NCBI GenBank assembly: GCA_019359285.1
Contig: JAHHHQ010000049.1
Coordinates: 89,188 to 153,187, forward strand
Source of the DNA: Nodosilinea sp. WJT8-NPBG4
GTDB taxonomy: Bacteria; Cyanobacteriota; Cyanobacteriia; Phormidesmidales; Phormidesmidaceae
Length of the DNA stretch: 64,000 nt
Direction: 5' to 3'
Made by a program: the position numbers and the translations under genes. This document shows positions 47,566-57,091 of the stretch, piece after piece (position 1 is the first letter of the stretch; every line of letters starts with the position of its first letter). The notes below the pieces were generated by a model. That model was not told the origin of the DNA, made no database searches, and saw only the letters and a list, made by a program, of their open reading frames with translations.

Positions 47566-47595
47566 TCTATAGAAAGCTTAAATAAGCCGTTTCAG
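47566..47595 (-). promoter_or_regulatory. candidate psaA promoter
   Basis: On the minus strand CTGAAA (47590-47595) stands 18 bases before TATAGA (47566-47571), about 80 bases upstream of the psaA start. A second TTTATC lies nearer the gene. No start site is known from this sequence, so the call is tentative. Confidence 0.3.
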
Positions 47596-47663
47596 GCATT
47601 ACACGCCACCTGAGACACAAACAACCTCCGTTGGACGGCCAAGGGAGAGGCCTAAGAATCAGG

Positions 47664-47680
47664 TTTACAGCGCTTAACAG
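47664..47680. promoter_or_regulatory. HLR1-like direct repeat upstream of psaA
   Basis: TTTACAGCGCTTAACAG contains two TTACA/TTAACA-like half-sites about 10 bases apart, resembling the HLR1 sites bound by RpaB in photosystem I promoters of cyanobacteria. The match is imperfect. Confidence 0.28.
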
Positions 47681-47877
47681 CCTAGTCCCTAGAAGTTTCA
47701 AGCCGGTCTGAGAACGAGCCCATAGGGCTTTGGATTTGTAGGGCTATGACAGGTTAAGTAACAAACTACAGAATCACCGCCGCTCTTGGTAAGGGATGTT
47801 TTCACAAGTTAATAACTCTGAGAAAATTAAATTAAAACGCCCTTTCAAGCTGGGGAAACGGGTAGCTTGCGACCCTT

Positions 47878-48657
47878 TTATTTCTTGCGCTCAGAGAATT
47901 TCAGAGGCATCGCACGGCAACAAATTTCGGCGTTGCTGAACCAAGGGATGAACCTTAGCGGGGCTGGGACATCGCCGAACCTGAGGTAGTGAAGTAACAA
48001 TCGGACAGAGTGAGCCAGCATTTCTACGGACTTAGAACAACAAAGTGTCTTGCGGTGCAGTCGAGCCAGGTAGTGTCGCATAGAGCTTCGATCCGCCAAG
48101 GGCATACGTGTGTTTTGCCTTCAACCCAAGTCATGTAGGTCTTGCAGACAATCTGATCGCCCTCGGCAATGAAGCCGGGATACACTGACCAGCCATCCAT
48201 AACGTAGGAATAGCAGTTCCAGGCCGCCACGATAGACCAGAGTGGGGCAAAGGTTTCAGCACTATGGTCACCCAGTACCCAGCCCGCCCCCCCTTTTGCA
48301 GTGGTCAACGGCTGTCCACAGCCAGATCTTTTTGGGAAGCCGACGAAGGTTTCCAGCTCGTCGAGTTCCCAAAAAGATCTGGCGTTGTATCAGGGTCGTA
48401 AGCAGTTTGGAGTTGTTCGCCGACCTACTTCACCTAATTAATCACCGTCGTATGATGCACCCTTTTAACCCGTTCTGTTGCTCGAAGCCCACAGCCGTTG
48501 ACATACATCTTGAGACATTCGCGTCTGACCTCATCTGAGTATCCTCTGTGGGGTTCGTAGGCGTCGATAAACTGACGACCACAGACTTAAATGTGATTCT
48601 GCTTATCTTTTCTCTTGCCATTCTTACGGACATGAGTGGCTCTACATTCTGGATGTC
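47878..48657 (-). pseudogene. decayed IS1-family transposase
   Basis: Read on the minus strand from 48657: MRHPECRATHVRKNGKRKDK, QNHI, stop, VCGRQFIDAYEPHRGYSDEV, CLKMYVNGCGLRATERVKRV, HHTTVIN, stop; then after a frame change GGAGWVLGDHSAETFAPLWS, VVAAWNCYSYVMDGW-like and finally HYLARLHRKTLCCSKSVEML. This is the InsA zinc-finger plus InsB catalytic region of a cyanobacterial IS1-type element with several stops and frameshifts. It cannot be active. It lies just upstream of the psaA promoter region. Confidence 0.82.
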
Positions 48658-49230
48658 GCATTGTAGATTCCCTTAATTCATCTCTTAGTTATGCAACGCC
48701 CAAATTCTTTCTCTACTAATAATTAAGGCTCTAAATCTGAAGCCAGACTGCAATGCTTCAGGAACAATGCCCAGGCCACAGTAGCTACTGTCTAAGCTGT
48801 AGCTGTCGTTGAGCTCGATAAACGTGTCGAGGGCTTGCTGTGTATGCCTTTATCACATCCGTCCTTATTTATACCTTTTAACTTCTTTTATCACTGTTTA
48901 CAACCTTGACTAAGATACCGCAATATAGAAGAGTGTTTCTCTAAAGAACAGGTAGTACTCAATAGCGTCCGCTTAGAGTTTTTGAGATACGACTCCTGCC
49001 TGCAACGCAATAGTTTATTCTATTAGCTCCAGTATTTTACACAGGTTTACTTAACTCCTGTGTATCCTCTGAATGAGCCTGCTTAGGCTCAATTAGTTAG
49101 GGTTTATAGCTCTTCTAGCTGAAGTTGCATAATCGCCCTAGAGTGGGCTGAAGGTATTGACATACAAAGCTTTCAGCGAAAAAGAAACTCTATAGACTTA
49201 CTTTTTCAGGATTAAAGTTTGTAAGCCTTG

Positions 49231-49267
49231 GTGTGGGAGGGTCTTAGACCTTCCAGGCCTTCCCACG
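49231..49267 (+). other. hairpin in the leader of the metalloprotease gene
   Basis: GTGGGAGG (49233-49240) pairs with CCTTCCCAC (49258-49266), with an inner GGTCTTAGACC palindrome. It stands 230 bases upstream of the metalloprotease start and might be a 5' leader structure or the terminator of something lost. The rest of 48658-49496 shows no gene that I can support. Confidence 0.35.
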
Positions 49268-49496
49268 CATGGCCAGCCTGGAAAAGCTGGATTTATTCAA
49301 CTTAGAGAATAGGAGTTCTGTCCGTGGGAAATCTCCTTCCTCTGGGTTTGATTTTGCTTTGCTATTAAAAAGACTATTTCAAGTGTTCATGATTTGGCAT
49401 GGGCACAGGAGCTTAATGCTGCGGTGGGTCCGGCAATCAGATTCTAGTTTTTCGTCATGAATTTTTCCTAACTTAATAAAAGGAGCTTGTTCGACC

Positions 49497-51476
49497 ATGT
49501 CTACAACAATTTCGGCTGTGAAGCACACTGGCTCATCTGATGCTGATTTGCCCACTGTATTACCGGGGGTAGCCAGCCCACCACAGTCAGTGGAGGCTTT
49601 CGGAGTTGCTACCCCATCAACGAGCGTAACCGCAACCGGTGATAATAATATTGATGGCCTTTTATCGGGGTCTAAGTGGTCATCAAATTCCGTCAGTTTT
49701 AGCTTTACCGATAGCATTGATGACTATGAAGCGGGGTATCCAGACCGCACAAGTCATGCCGATAGCTTTCAAAGTCTAAACGCTACCCAACGGGCGGTGG
49801 CCCGGGCCTGGTTGGGGAGCAAGGGAGCATCCTCCTTTTACAACGTCTCTAACCTATCTCTATTTGAACTGACGGACACTAGTGACCGCGATGCCACTAT
49901 TCGCATGGCCATGTCAAACAATCCCGGTACAGCGTATGCCTACTATCCTGCAAACTTTGTTGAGGGCGGCGATGCCTGGTTTAACCGGACTGATTACAAC
50001 AGCCCGGTCATTGGTACCCATGCCTATTACGTCTTTGGCCATGAGCTGGGCCATTCCTTGGGGCTAAAGCATGGTCACGAGCTAGATGGCGTTAGCAATG
50101 TCGCCATGAATGCTGATCGCGACTCCATGGAATTCTCGATTATGACCTACCGCTCCTATGTGGGAGCCTCCACTGATGGTGGTTACACCAACGAGGCCGG
50201 GGGGTATGCTCAGTCCCTCATGATGTATGACATCGCGGCTATCCAGCATATGTACGGAGCCTGGTTTGGCTACAACTCGACCGACACCACCTACACCTTC
50301 TCGACCACCACAGGTGAAATGTTCGTCAATGGGGCTGGGCAAGGTACGCCGTTCGCCAACCGCATCTTTCGCACCATTTGGGATGGCGATGGCGTAGACA
50401 CCTATGACTTCTCTAACTACTTCACCAACCTATCCATCGATCTGGCCCCCGGTAGTTGGTCTAACCTAGATACCAGCGGCGGGCACTTTCAGCAGGCTAA
50501 CCTCGGTGATGGCAACCATGCCCGCGGCCACGTGTTCAATGCCCTTCAGTATGAAGGCGATGCCCGTTCACTGATTGAAAACGCTAACGGCGGCTCAGGC
50601 GATGACGTGATTAGTGGCAACATCGCTAACAACGTTCTGTCTGGCAACGGTGGTAACGACACTATTTATGGATACGGCGGCAATGACACCATTTATGGTG
50701 GGGCAGACAATGACACCGTTGACGGCGGTGATGGCGACGACCTGATCTACCTCGGCGACGGGGATGACTATATGAATGTTTCATCCCTAGGCAATGACAC
50801 CTTCTACGGGGGCAACGGTAACGACTACATTTATGGATACACCGACAATGAGTACTACTACGGTGAGGCTGGTAACGACACTCTGTTGGGGTATTCCGGC
50901 AATGATTACCTGTATGGTGGCGATGACAATGACACTATTTATGGTGGCAGCGGCAATGACACTGCTGACGGAGGTGATGGCGATGACCTAATCTACCTCG
51001 ACGACGGGGATGACTATATGAATGTTTCATCCCTAGGCAACGACACCTTCTACGGGGGCAACGGTAACGACTACATTTATGGATATACCGGCAATGAGTT
51101 CTACTACGGTGAGGCCGATAACGACACTCTGTTGGGGTATTCCGGCAACGATAATCTGAGCGGTGGCGATGGTGATGACTCCCTGACCGGGGGGGATGGC
51201 CTAGATACCCTGACGGGGGGGATGGGTGCAGATAGATTCGAGTTTAATTCCCTCAGCGAGGGGATCGACACTATCACAGATTTCTTGTGGGAGCAGGAAG
51301 ATAAAATTGTAATTTCTCAGGCCGGCTTTGGCGTGACGTCAACATCGCAATTTAGCTACAATTCCTCTACTGGCGAACTGTTCTGTGATGGCGCAGTTGG
51401 TTTCACGCAGTTTGCTACATTAGAAAATTTACCGTCAGGATTCGCTGTCGACTTGGACATTCTCCTAGTGGCCTAA
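49497..51476 (+). CDS. serralysin-like secreted metalloprotease with RTX calcium-binding repeats
   Basis: A protein of 659 residues. HELGHSLGLKH (182-192) is the HExxHxxGxxH zinc motif of metzincins and SIMTYRSY the Met-turn, as in M10B serralysins. From about 365, nine-residue GGxGxDxx repeats (GGNGNDTIYG, GGDGDDLIYL) form the RTX beta-roll that binds Ca2+. The end (DRFEFNSLSEGIDTITDFLW) matches the M10 C-terminal domain. There is no N-terminal signal peptide, so type I secretion is expected, though no ABC/HlyD genes are adjacent. An 82-residue unit within the RTX region is tandemly repeated. Confidence 0.9.
   Translation: MSTTISAVKHTGSSDADLPTVLPGVASPPQSVEAFGVATPSTSVTATGDNNIDGLLSGSKWSSNSVSFSFTDSIDDYEAGYPDRTSHADSFQSLNATQRAVARAWLGSKGASSFYNVSNLSLFELTDTSDRDATIRMAMSNNPGTAYAYYPANFVEGGDAWFNRTDYNSPVIGTHAYYVFGHELGHSLGLKHGHELDGVSNVAMNADRDSMEFSIMTYRSYVGASTDGGYTNEAGGYAQSLMMYDIAAIQHMYGAWFGYNSTDTTYTFSTTTGEMFVNGAGQGTPFANRIFRTIWDGDGVDTYDFSNYFTNLSIDLAPGSWSNLDTSGGHFQQANLGDGNHARGHVFNALQYEGDARSLIENANGGSGDDVISGNIANNVLSGNGGNDTIYGYGGNDTIYGGADNDTVDGGDGDDLIYLGDGDDYMNVSSLGNDTFYGGNGNDYIYGYTDNEYYYGEAGNDTLLGYSGNDYLYGGDDNDTIYGGSGNDTADGGDGDDLIYLDDGDDYMNVSSLGNDTFYGGNGNDYIYGYTGNEFYYGEADNDTLLGYSGNDNLSGGDGDDSLTGGDGLDTLTGGMGADRFEFNSLSEGIDTITDFLWEQEDKIVISQAGFGVTSTSQFSYNSSTGELFCDGAVGFTQFATLENLPSGFAVDLDILLVA
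50761..51252 (+). repeat. 246-bp near-identical tandem repeat within the RTX gene
   Basis: The stretch starting GGGATGACTATATGAATG at 50761 recurs at 51007, an offset of 246 bases (82 codons), followed in both copies by TCATCCCTAGG and GACACCTTCTACGGGGGCAA. Only a few bases differ, pointing to recent duplication. Identity fades towards the end of the second copy. Confidence 0.85.
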
Positions 51477-51495
51477 CCGAACTTTGCCTGCATAG

Positions 51496-52788
51496 TAAGC
51501 TGTTAGGTATTTAAACTGCACTTGCCTTAAAAGCCTCGCAGAAACGGCTTTACAAAAGTCACCATGCAATTTAGATGCTCAACAGCTTACGTCACAGTTT
51601 TGCAAGGCCATCCTGCAAAAGAGCACGGCTTAATGTGCCCCAATCACTTCTCTGGCGGGGAGAAGCCAAGCCGATTTCAAAGTCCCTCTCCTAAAGCGAG
51701 AGAGGGGATGTAGGGTGTAGACGCGCAGTGGCTTCTCTGGGAGTGGGGCTACAAAACTGGGATGTACCCAATCTAAAGGAGCTTTAAATGAGGAGAAAAT
51801 CGAAAAAATACTACGCCATCGTAGCCTTTGCAGCGGTTTTGATACTGATGTCATCAGCGATCGCAAAACAGCTTGTCAAAGAACCGCCTCAATACTCACA
51901 AAACGAGTATCAAACGGCCAATCAAGAAAACGCTCAATTTAATCATGAAAACTCTTTGTTATCTACAAAAGATGATGTTCCAACGGTTCATCTAAATGCC
52001 GAAGAATTTACTTTTGAAACTCGTGTAGCCTTGCCTAGCGCAACTCAGACCAACTTAGATCGATATACACAGCTTGTCACCCAAGACAATGGGGGCACTT
52101 TCGACATAATTTTGACTAACCGTGGAGGTGACACCCACTATCTTCTCCAAGTTTCTAGCTTGTCTGAGAAGACCTGCCAGTCAGACGATACTCGAGCTTG
52201 CGCAGCGGGTGCTGCTCTGGCTAGGGGCAATATTGCCGAAATTCAGCTTACCCTCCCTGGAACAAAATTAAAACCAGGCAACTATCCCCTGGCAGCGGGG
52301 GGAACAACGCCTAGGGATGAAGTGATTACGTATTCAAATCAGCTTTACTCAGACCCGTCCCATGGAAGAGTGGGGTGTCAGTTATGGGGCGACGGCACCT
52401 TATCTGTTCATACGGCTGATTATGATGCAGGCGGTAATTTAGCCTATTTCGAGGCAAGCTTGGTTCGAACCTGTGACCAAACCTCTCCGTTTCTTCTGGC
52501 TACTCCAGGAGACAATACACAGCAAGCTGATCTAGGAAACATTGAAAGTTACGTGTATCACTCTGCGTGGCGCTGTCGATTAAAGGCTGTAGGAGAAAAC
52601 CCAATTTCAAGCATTAACTGATTTTGCCCGTAGTTTCTCATGTCTCAAGCTGAGAAGCCATTTGAGAAGTTCATAGGAGTCATAATCTACACTGTGAATG
52701 TAGGTCAAGCTAGGTCAGCTCTCCGAAGCCGTTGCTGTAAGGATTTCAGGGTAATTGTACTGGGGCGGTTTGAATGCCTAACAGCTTA
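51496..52788. repeat. 24-bp inverted repeats flanking a secreted-protein gene
   Basis: TAAGCTGTTAGG-TATTTAAACTGC (51496-51519) recurs inverted at 52765-52788 as TAAGCTGTTAGG-CATTCAAACCGC, 21 of 24 bases the same. They bound 1.29 kb that contains the gene 51788-52621. Such ends suggest a transposon-derived or mobile cassette, but no transposase lies between them. Confidence 0.6.
51788..52621 (+). CDS. secreted hypothetical protein
   Basis: A protein of 277 residues. An N-terminal YYAIVAFAAVLILMSSAIA is a signal or anchor. The mature part has VHLNAEEFTFETRVALPSAT, a predicted beta-rich domain, and six cysteines (e.g. EKTCQSDDTRACAAG), suggesting disulphides outside the cytoplasm. No known family is evident. 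Composition is lower in GC than the flanking core, and the gene is enclosed by 24-bp inverted repeats. Confidence 0.6.
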   Translation: MRRKSKKYYAIVAFAAVLILMSSAIAKQLVKEPPQYSQNEYQTANQENAQFNHENSLLSTKDDVPTVHLNAEEFTFETRVALPSATQTNLDRYTQLVTQDNGGTFDIILTNRGGDTHYLLQVSSLSEKTCQSDDTRACAAGAALARGNIAEIQLTLPGTKLKPGNYPLAAGGTTPRDEVITYSNQLYSDPSHGRVGCQLWGDGTLSVHTADYDAGGNLAYFEASLVRTCDQTSPFLLATPGDNTQQADLGNIESYVYHSAWRCRLKAVGENPISSIN

Positions 52789-52987
52789 TGCACGCTCTTT
52801 AAGTAGCAGATTATACCTATCAATACCCCGGACAGTTTTGTGGGGAGGGGTCGGAGAAAAGCTATCCACTGCATAGAGTGCAGGTGTACGAAAAACACGA
52901 TGCATGGAATAGATAGCCTCAAGACGATTACTAGCGGATCTGCTGACGACAGCAGGCCATTGAGCAAACCTCAGCGCCAAGTTCCTG

Positions 52988-53440
52988 ATGACATTGATGA
53001 TCATAATTTTCATGGTCTGTGGCAAGGTCAACTACACGAACTTGAGTCGATACAGAGACTGCTGTGAGCGAACCTACCAGCGACATTTTGAGGCCGGACT
53101 AGGCCCGGGAAGCTTCAACCAAGCCTTGATTAAACAGGTCATCGCAGACGACAGTACCCAGATTGCACCTCTACGGAGAGGAGTTTTCGCCACACCTATG
53201 GTCTAGATTGGTTCTACAACGGTAAAACTCAGCGGGCAGAACGCTGGATGGAATGGTCAGTGGTAGCGGTGGTCGATGTGGCCCAGAATAATGGCTATGC
53301 TCTATCGGCGTAACAAACCGAAGCGGGATTGGGGGCTTAGGAACCCGACCCTGCTGATGAGGTGACGGTCCTCGGTCTTGAGGAACTGACCCAGTTCAAC
53401 TTCAAAAATCTCTCGGCCCGCGATCGCCCCATGTGGTGTA
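52988..53440 (+). pseudogene. decayed DDE transposase
   Basis: Frames at 52988 and 53193 read MVCGKVNYTNLSRYRDCCER-like, TYQRHFEAGLG, HTYGLDWFYNGKTQRAER and MEWSVVAVVDVAQNNGYALS: parts of a DDE transposase of a type common in cyanobacteria, joined by frameshifts and followed by stops. The C-terminal two thirds is missing. It cannot be active. It lies between the inverted-repeat cassette and psbY. The stretch 52622-52987 is non-coding as far as I can see. Confidence 0.7.
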
Positions 53441-53498
53441 CATTATGAGAAAATTGTGACAAGTGTTTAAGTAAAACTAGTTTAGGAGGGCATGCCCT

Positions 53499-53618
53499 AT
53501 GGATTGGCGAGTCGTTGTTGTTTTACTGCCGATTGCTGTGGCCGCAAGCTGGGCTGTGTTTAACATTGGTCGGGCTGCTTTAGGGCAACTGCAAGATTTC
53601 CTCAATCGAGAAGCTTAG
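53499..53618 (+). CDS. psbY: photosystem II protein Y
   Basis: A 39-residue frame: [20 protein letters not shown] then [19 protein letters not shown]. The MDWR start, single membrane helix and FNIG...ALxQ pattern are those of PsbY, a peripheral subunit next to cytochrome b559 in photosystem II. AGGAGGG eight bases before the ATG is a strong ribosome site. Upstream decayed transposon sequence ends about 60 bases before it, so its promoter lies very near that junction. Confidence 0.92.
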   Translation: MDWRVVVVLLPIAVAASWAVFNIGRAALGQLQDFLNREA

Positions 53619-53721
53619 GATTTGCCTGTGAGGCTAGTGCGCGATGGTCAAAGGCCGGCTCCACTGGGGCGATCGCACACCAGTTCTCAATCAGACCTAG
53701 GGAGACCCAGCCACGGTTAGG

Positions 53722-54339
53722 TCACCCTAGGGCTAACTGCTTTAAATGGGGCATCAGTTGACTAAAGGCAATGCCCCGATGGCTATTGGCGTCCTTTTGC
53801 TCGGGCGACATTTCGGCAAAGCTTTTGCCCAGGGCAGGCACATAGAAGATTGGGTCATAGCCAAAGCCACCCGATCCACGGGGAGCCAGCAGGATCTCAC
53901 CGTGGCAAATACCTTCTGTTTCGAGCACGATTTCACCTTTGGGATTTGCTAGGGCCAGAGCGCAAACAAACTGGGCGCTGCGATCCGTTCCGGAATCGCC
54001 CTCTCCGGCGGATCCTTGACCACCGGGTTCACCCTCTAGCTCTTGGAGCAAGCGATCGATTCTGGCTGCGTCGCTGTTGGCATAGCGGGCTGAGTAGATG
54101 CCCGGAGCACCCCCCAGGGCGTGAACCTCTAAGCCCGAGTCATCGGCGATCGCCCACTGGCCTAAAGCTTTGGCTACCCCTGCCGCCTTGAGTCGCGCGT
54201 TTTCTAAAAACGTAGTGCCGGTCTCTTCTATATCGATCGCATCGGGCTTGAGCTGTAGTTCCCAGCCCAGATCGCCTAGATACACCTGCATCTCTTTCAG
54301 CTTGCCGGGGTTTCCGGTGGCAACAATAATCGTGGGCAT
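53722..54339 (-). CDS. rdgB: XTP/dITP diphosphatase (RdgB/HAM1)
   Basis: The start is set at ATG 54339 (205 residues); the longer frame to 54408 is not conserved. IIVATGNPGKLKEMQVYLG is the family opening with the nucleotide-binding TxN-GK motif. WAIADDSGLEVHALGGAPGI has the metal-binding Asp pair, and GSGGFGYDPIFYVP the substrate loop. It removes non-canonical nucleotides such as XTP and dITP from the pool. A slightly longer acidic insert (EGEPGGQGSAGEGDS) is unusual. It converges on psbY. Confidence 0.92.
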   Translation of the reverse strand: MPTIIVATGNPGKLKEMQVYLGDLGWELQLKPDAIDIEETGTTFLENARLKAAGVAKALGQWAIADDSGLEVHALGGAPGIYSARYANSDAARIDRLLQELEGEPGGQGSAGEGDSGTDRSAQFVCALALANPKGEIVLETEGICHGEILLAPRGSGGFGYDPIFYVPALGKSFAEMSPEQKDANSHRGIAFSQLMPHLKQLALG

Positions 54340-54578
54340 CGGCAACACATCCCTCAAACATAGGCCATGGGTCGATTGTAGTGCCTTGCTCGTCGGGCAA
54401 AATGGCACACTCCCAGCAGATTGAGCCTGAGAGTGTTCCGGCTAATTACGATTAAAAATTTCAATAGGAGGGCTAGACTGCCCCTGACCAGCGCGGTCTA
54501 GGCAAATCCCTGGACAGGACATTACCTGGAACACTCCAAACCTGGTAGCGTGGTGAACAGTATGCCATTGCGAAGGTT

Positions 54579-56339
54579 TTGCCCTTGAACCCCGAGCGCT
54601 CCGCTGAAGGCTCCAAATACTGGACGCTTGCTCCTTACGTACGGCGCGAGTGGCCCACTATCTTGCAAGCGTTGTTTGGCACCGTCATTTTTGTCTCTTT
54701 TTGGCCTATTTTGGCCTGGCTATCGGGGAATATCCTGGAGCAATTGGCGGCAGGCAACGTGCCTGTGGTGTCACGCTTCATTGCCATCACCATGGCCGGG
54801 TTTGCGCTGCAAAAGATTGGTCAATACATTCAAGACTCGCTGATGGCCAAGGCCGCCCTGGAGGTGGCCTTTAATCTGCGCCGAGATGTGTACACCCACA
54901 TTCACCGGCTCAGCCTTACCTATTTTGAGCGCAGCCAAACCGGCGATCTGTCATACCGCCTGACCGAAGACATCGATCGCATCGGCGAGGTAGTGCAAAA
55001 GCTGTTCCACGACTTTCTGCCCTCGGTGCTGCAACTGGTGGTGGTGCTGGGCTATATGGTCTACCTCAACTGGCAGCTAACTCTAACGGCGGTGCTCCTA
55101 GTCCCCATTCTGGCGGTGCTAGCGGGGTGGTTTGGGGAGCAAATGCTGAAATTTTCGCGGCGCAGCCAAAACTTGGTCTCTGACCTGTCGTCGCTCGTTA
55201 CTGAAGTCTTTAGCGGCATTCGTCTGGTGCGGGCCTTTGCTGCCGAAGACTATGAAGTCGAGCGCTTTACCCAGGAGGCCGAGAAAAACCGCCAGGCCAA
55301 ATACAAGGCCGCCTGGCTTCAGGCGGTGCAGTACCCGGTGGTGGGCTTTACCTACGCCGTAGTGGTGATGCTGATTTTGCTGGTGGGCACCTGGCAAATT
55401 TCCCAGGGCAACCTCACCGGGGCCTCCTTTGGCAGCTATGTGGTCGCCGCGCTGATGCTGATTGACCCGGTCAATCACGTCATCATTAACTATGGCGAGT
55501 TTAAGCAGGGTGAGGCCTCCGTTGACCGCGTGATTGAGCTGTTCGAGATTGAGCCAGCGGTGCGCGAGCTGCCCACAGCCACCGAACTGCCCAAGGTCAC
55601 CGGCCGGGTCGAGTACCGCAACGTTACGTTTGGCTACGAGACGGACGAACCCGTGCTGCGCAACCTCGATCTGCTGGCTCTACCCGGCGAAAAAATTGCC
55701 CTGGTAGGCTCCTCAGGCGCGGGCAAATCCACTCTGGTCAACCTGCTGCCCCGGTTCTACGACCCTCAGTCAGGCCAGATTTTCATCGACGATGTGGATG
55801 TTGCCACCGTCACCCTGCGCAGCCTGCGGCGACAGATTGGCATTGTGCCCCAGGAAACGACGCTATTTTCCGGCACAATTGCTCAAAATATCGCCTTTGG
55901 TCAAAAAGATTTTGACATTAAAGCAGTGGAAGCAGCGGCCCGCATTGCCAACGCCCACGACTTCATCAGCCAGTTCTCCCAGGGCTACTACACCTGGATG
56001 GGGGAACGGGGGGTAAACCTGTCGGGAGGGCAGCGGCAGCGAGTCGCGATCGCCCGGGCCGTGCTGCTCAACCCCCGCATTCTGATTTTGGACGAAGCCA
56101 CCTCTGCCCTAGATGCCGAGTCTGAAGCACTAGTGCAGGAGGCGCTGGAGCGACTGATGAGCGATCGCACCGTATTTATCATTGCCCACCGGCTGGCTAC
56201 CGTGCGCGATGCTGACCGCATTCTGGTGATGGAAAAGGGCCAGGTAATTGAAGCGGGCACCCACAGCGAACTGTTGGCCAACCAGAGTCGCTACGCCCAG
56301 TTCTATGCTCAGCAGTTTGCGGGCAGCAGCCAGGGGTAG
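54579..56339 (+). CDS. ABC exporter, fused permease and ATPase (MsbA-like)
   Basis: A protein of 586 residues from a TTG start (54579) with GAAGG five bases upstream; an ATG at 54562 meets a stop at once. Six membrane segments fill about 25-320, with ERSQTGDLSYRLTEDIDRIG as a coupling region. The ATPase has GSSGAGKST (377-385), LSGGQRQRVA (481-490) and ILILDEATSALD. It acts as a homodimer exporting lipids or other hydrophobic compounds. The substrate cannot be told. Confidence 0.9.
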   Translation: MPLNPERSAEGSKYWTLAPYVRREWPTILQALFGTVIFVSFWPILAWLSGNILEQLAAGNVPVVSRFIAITMAGFALQKIGQYIQDSLMAKAALEVAFNLRRDVYTHIHRLSLTYFERSQTGDLSYRLTEDIDRIGEVVQKLFHDFLPSVLQLVVVLGYMVYLNWQLTLTAVLLVPILAVLAGWFGEQMLKFSRRSQNLVSDLSSLVTEVFSGIRLVRAFAAEDYEVERFTQEAEKNRQAKYKAAWLQAVQYPVVGFTYAVVVMLILLVGTWQISQGNLTGASFGSYVVAALMLIDPVNHVIINYGEFKQGEASVDRVIELFEIEPAVRELPTATELPKVTGRVEYRNVTFGYETDEPVLRNLDLLALPGEKIALVGSSGAGKSTLVNLLPRFYDPQSGQIFIDDVDVATVTLRSLRRQIGIVPQETTLFSGTIAQNIAFGQKDFDIKAVEAAARIANAHDFISQFSQGYYTWMGERGVNLSGGQRQRVAIARAVLLNPRILILDEATSALDAESEALVQEALERLMSDRTVFIIAHRLATVRDADRILVMEKGQVIEAGTHSELLANQSRYAQFYAQQFAGSSQG

Positions 56340-56410
56340 AGATTTCGCCCCCGCTGTCACCTCGCCCGCTCAGGTATTAATCTGGAGTAAGTAATTATTC
56401 CTGGTTTACT

Positions 56411-57091
56411 ATGGCATCGCCCCCGACCACGGGCCTTGGCCCCACTTCAGAAAAAGTAATTTATCAGGATGGTGTGGGCGATCGCCTGTTCATTTGGCTG
56501 TTTAGCCGCAAGATGGCCAAGGCCGTTGGCAAAGACACCGCCCTCAGCGGCTACGACGGCGTTGTCGATTTATCCACTCAGATCATGCAGGGGCGCAATG
56601 CCCAGCAGCAGCAGGCGCTCGTCGCCGTAGTGCTTAAGTCCCTGGTGCCCTCCCCAGTGCTGTGGCTGATTCGCAATCTGTTTTCGCCGACCCAGCTAGT
56701 CTGCGAACTCAACGCTTGGTTTGCCGCGCGCCTATTCGAGTGGCTGGTTGGCCCTTGCGAAGTCAAAACCGTAGAATTTACCGATGCTCAAGGGCGAATC
56801 AGACAACAGCGCAGCGCCGTCCACATCAAAAAGTGCCGCTACCTGGATGAAAGCCGCTGTGTCGGCATGTGCGTCAACATGTGCAAACTGCCCACCCAGC
56901 GCTTTTTTACCGAAGACTTTGGCATTCCCCTCACCATGGTGCCGAACTTCGAAGACTTTAGCTGCGAGATGCTTTTCGGCCAGCCGCCGCCGCCTTTGGA
57001 AACTGAGGATGCCTATCAACAGCCCTGTCTTATCGATCACTGCTCTCTAGCTACCCGCGATCCACAGCCCTGCCCCAAAGTTAAGAACTGA
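56411..57091 (+). CDS. DUF4033 protein, similar to beta-carotene isomerase D27
   Basis: A protein of 226 residues. HIKKCRYLDESRCVGMCVNM and CKLPTQRFFTEDFGIPLTMV, with EDFSCEMLFGQPPPP, are the conserved Cys-rich C-terminal part of DUF4033, the family of plant D27 that isomerises carotene for strigolactone synthesis. Cyanobacterial relatives are widespread but their product is unclear. Clustered cysteines suggest an iron or Fe-S centre. It starts 71 bases after the ABC exporter gene and may be cotranscribed. Confidence 0.88.
   Translation: MASPPTTGLGPTSEKVIYQDGVGDRLFIWLFSRKMAKAVGKDTALSGYDGVVDLSTQIMQGRNAQQQQALVAVVLKSLVPSPVLWLIRNLFSPTQLVCELNAWFAARLFEWLVGPCEVKTVEFTDAQGRIRQQRSAVHIKKCRYLDESRCVGMCVNMCKLPTQRFFTEDFGIPLTMVPNFEDFSCEMLFGQPPPPLETEDAYQQPCLIDHCSLATRDPQPCPKVKN

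Noticed and set aside
49269..49460. 63-residue ORF upstream of the metalloprotease
   Set aside because: It starts inside a hairpin, lacks a ribosome site and has no recognisable motif; more likely leader sequence.
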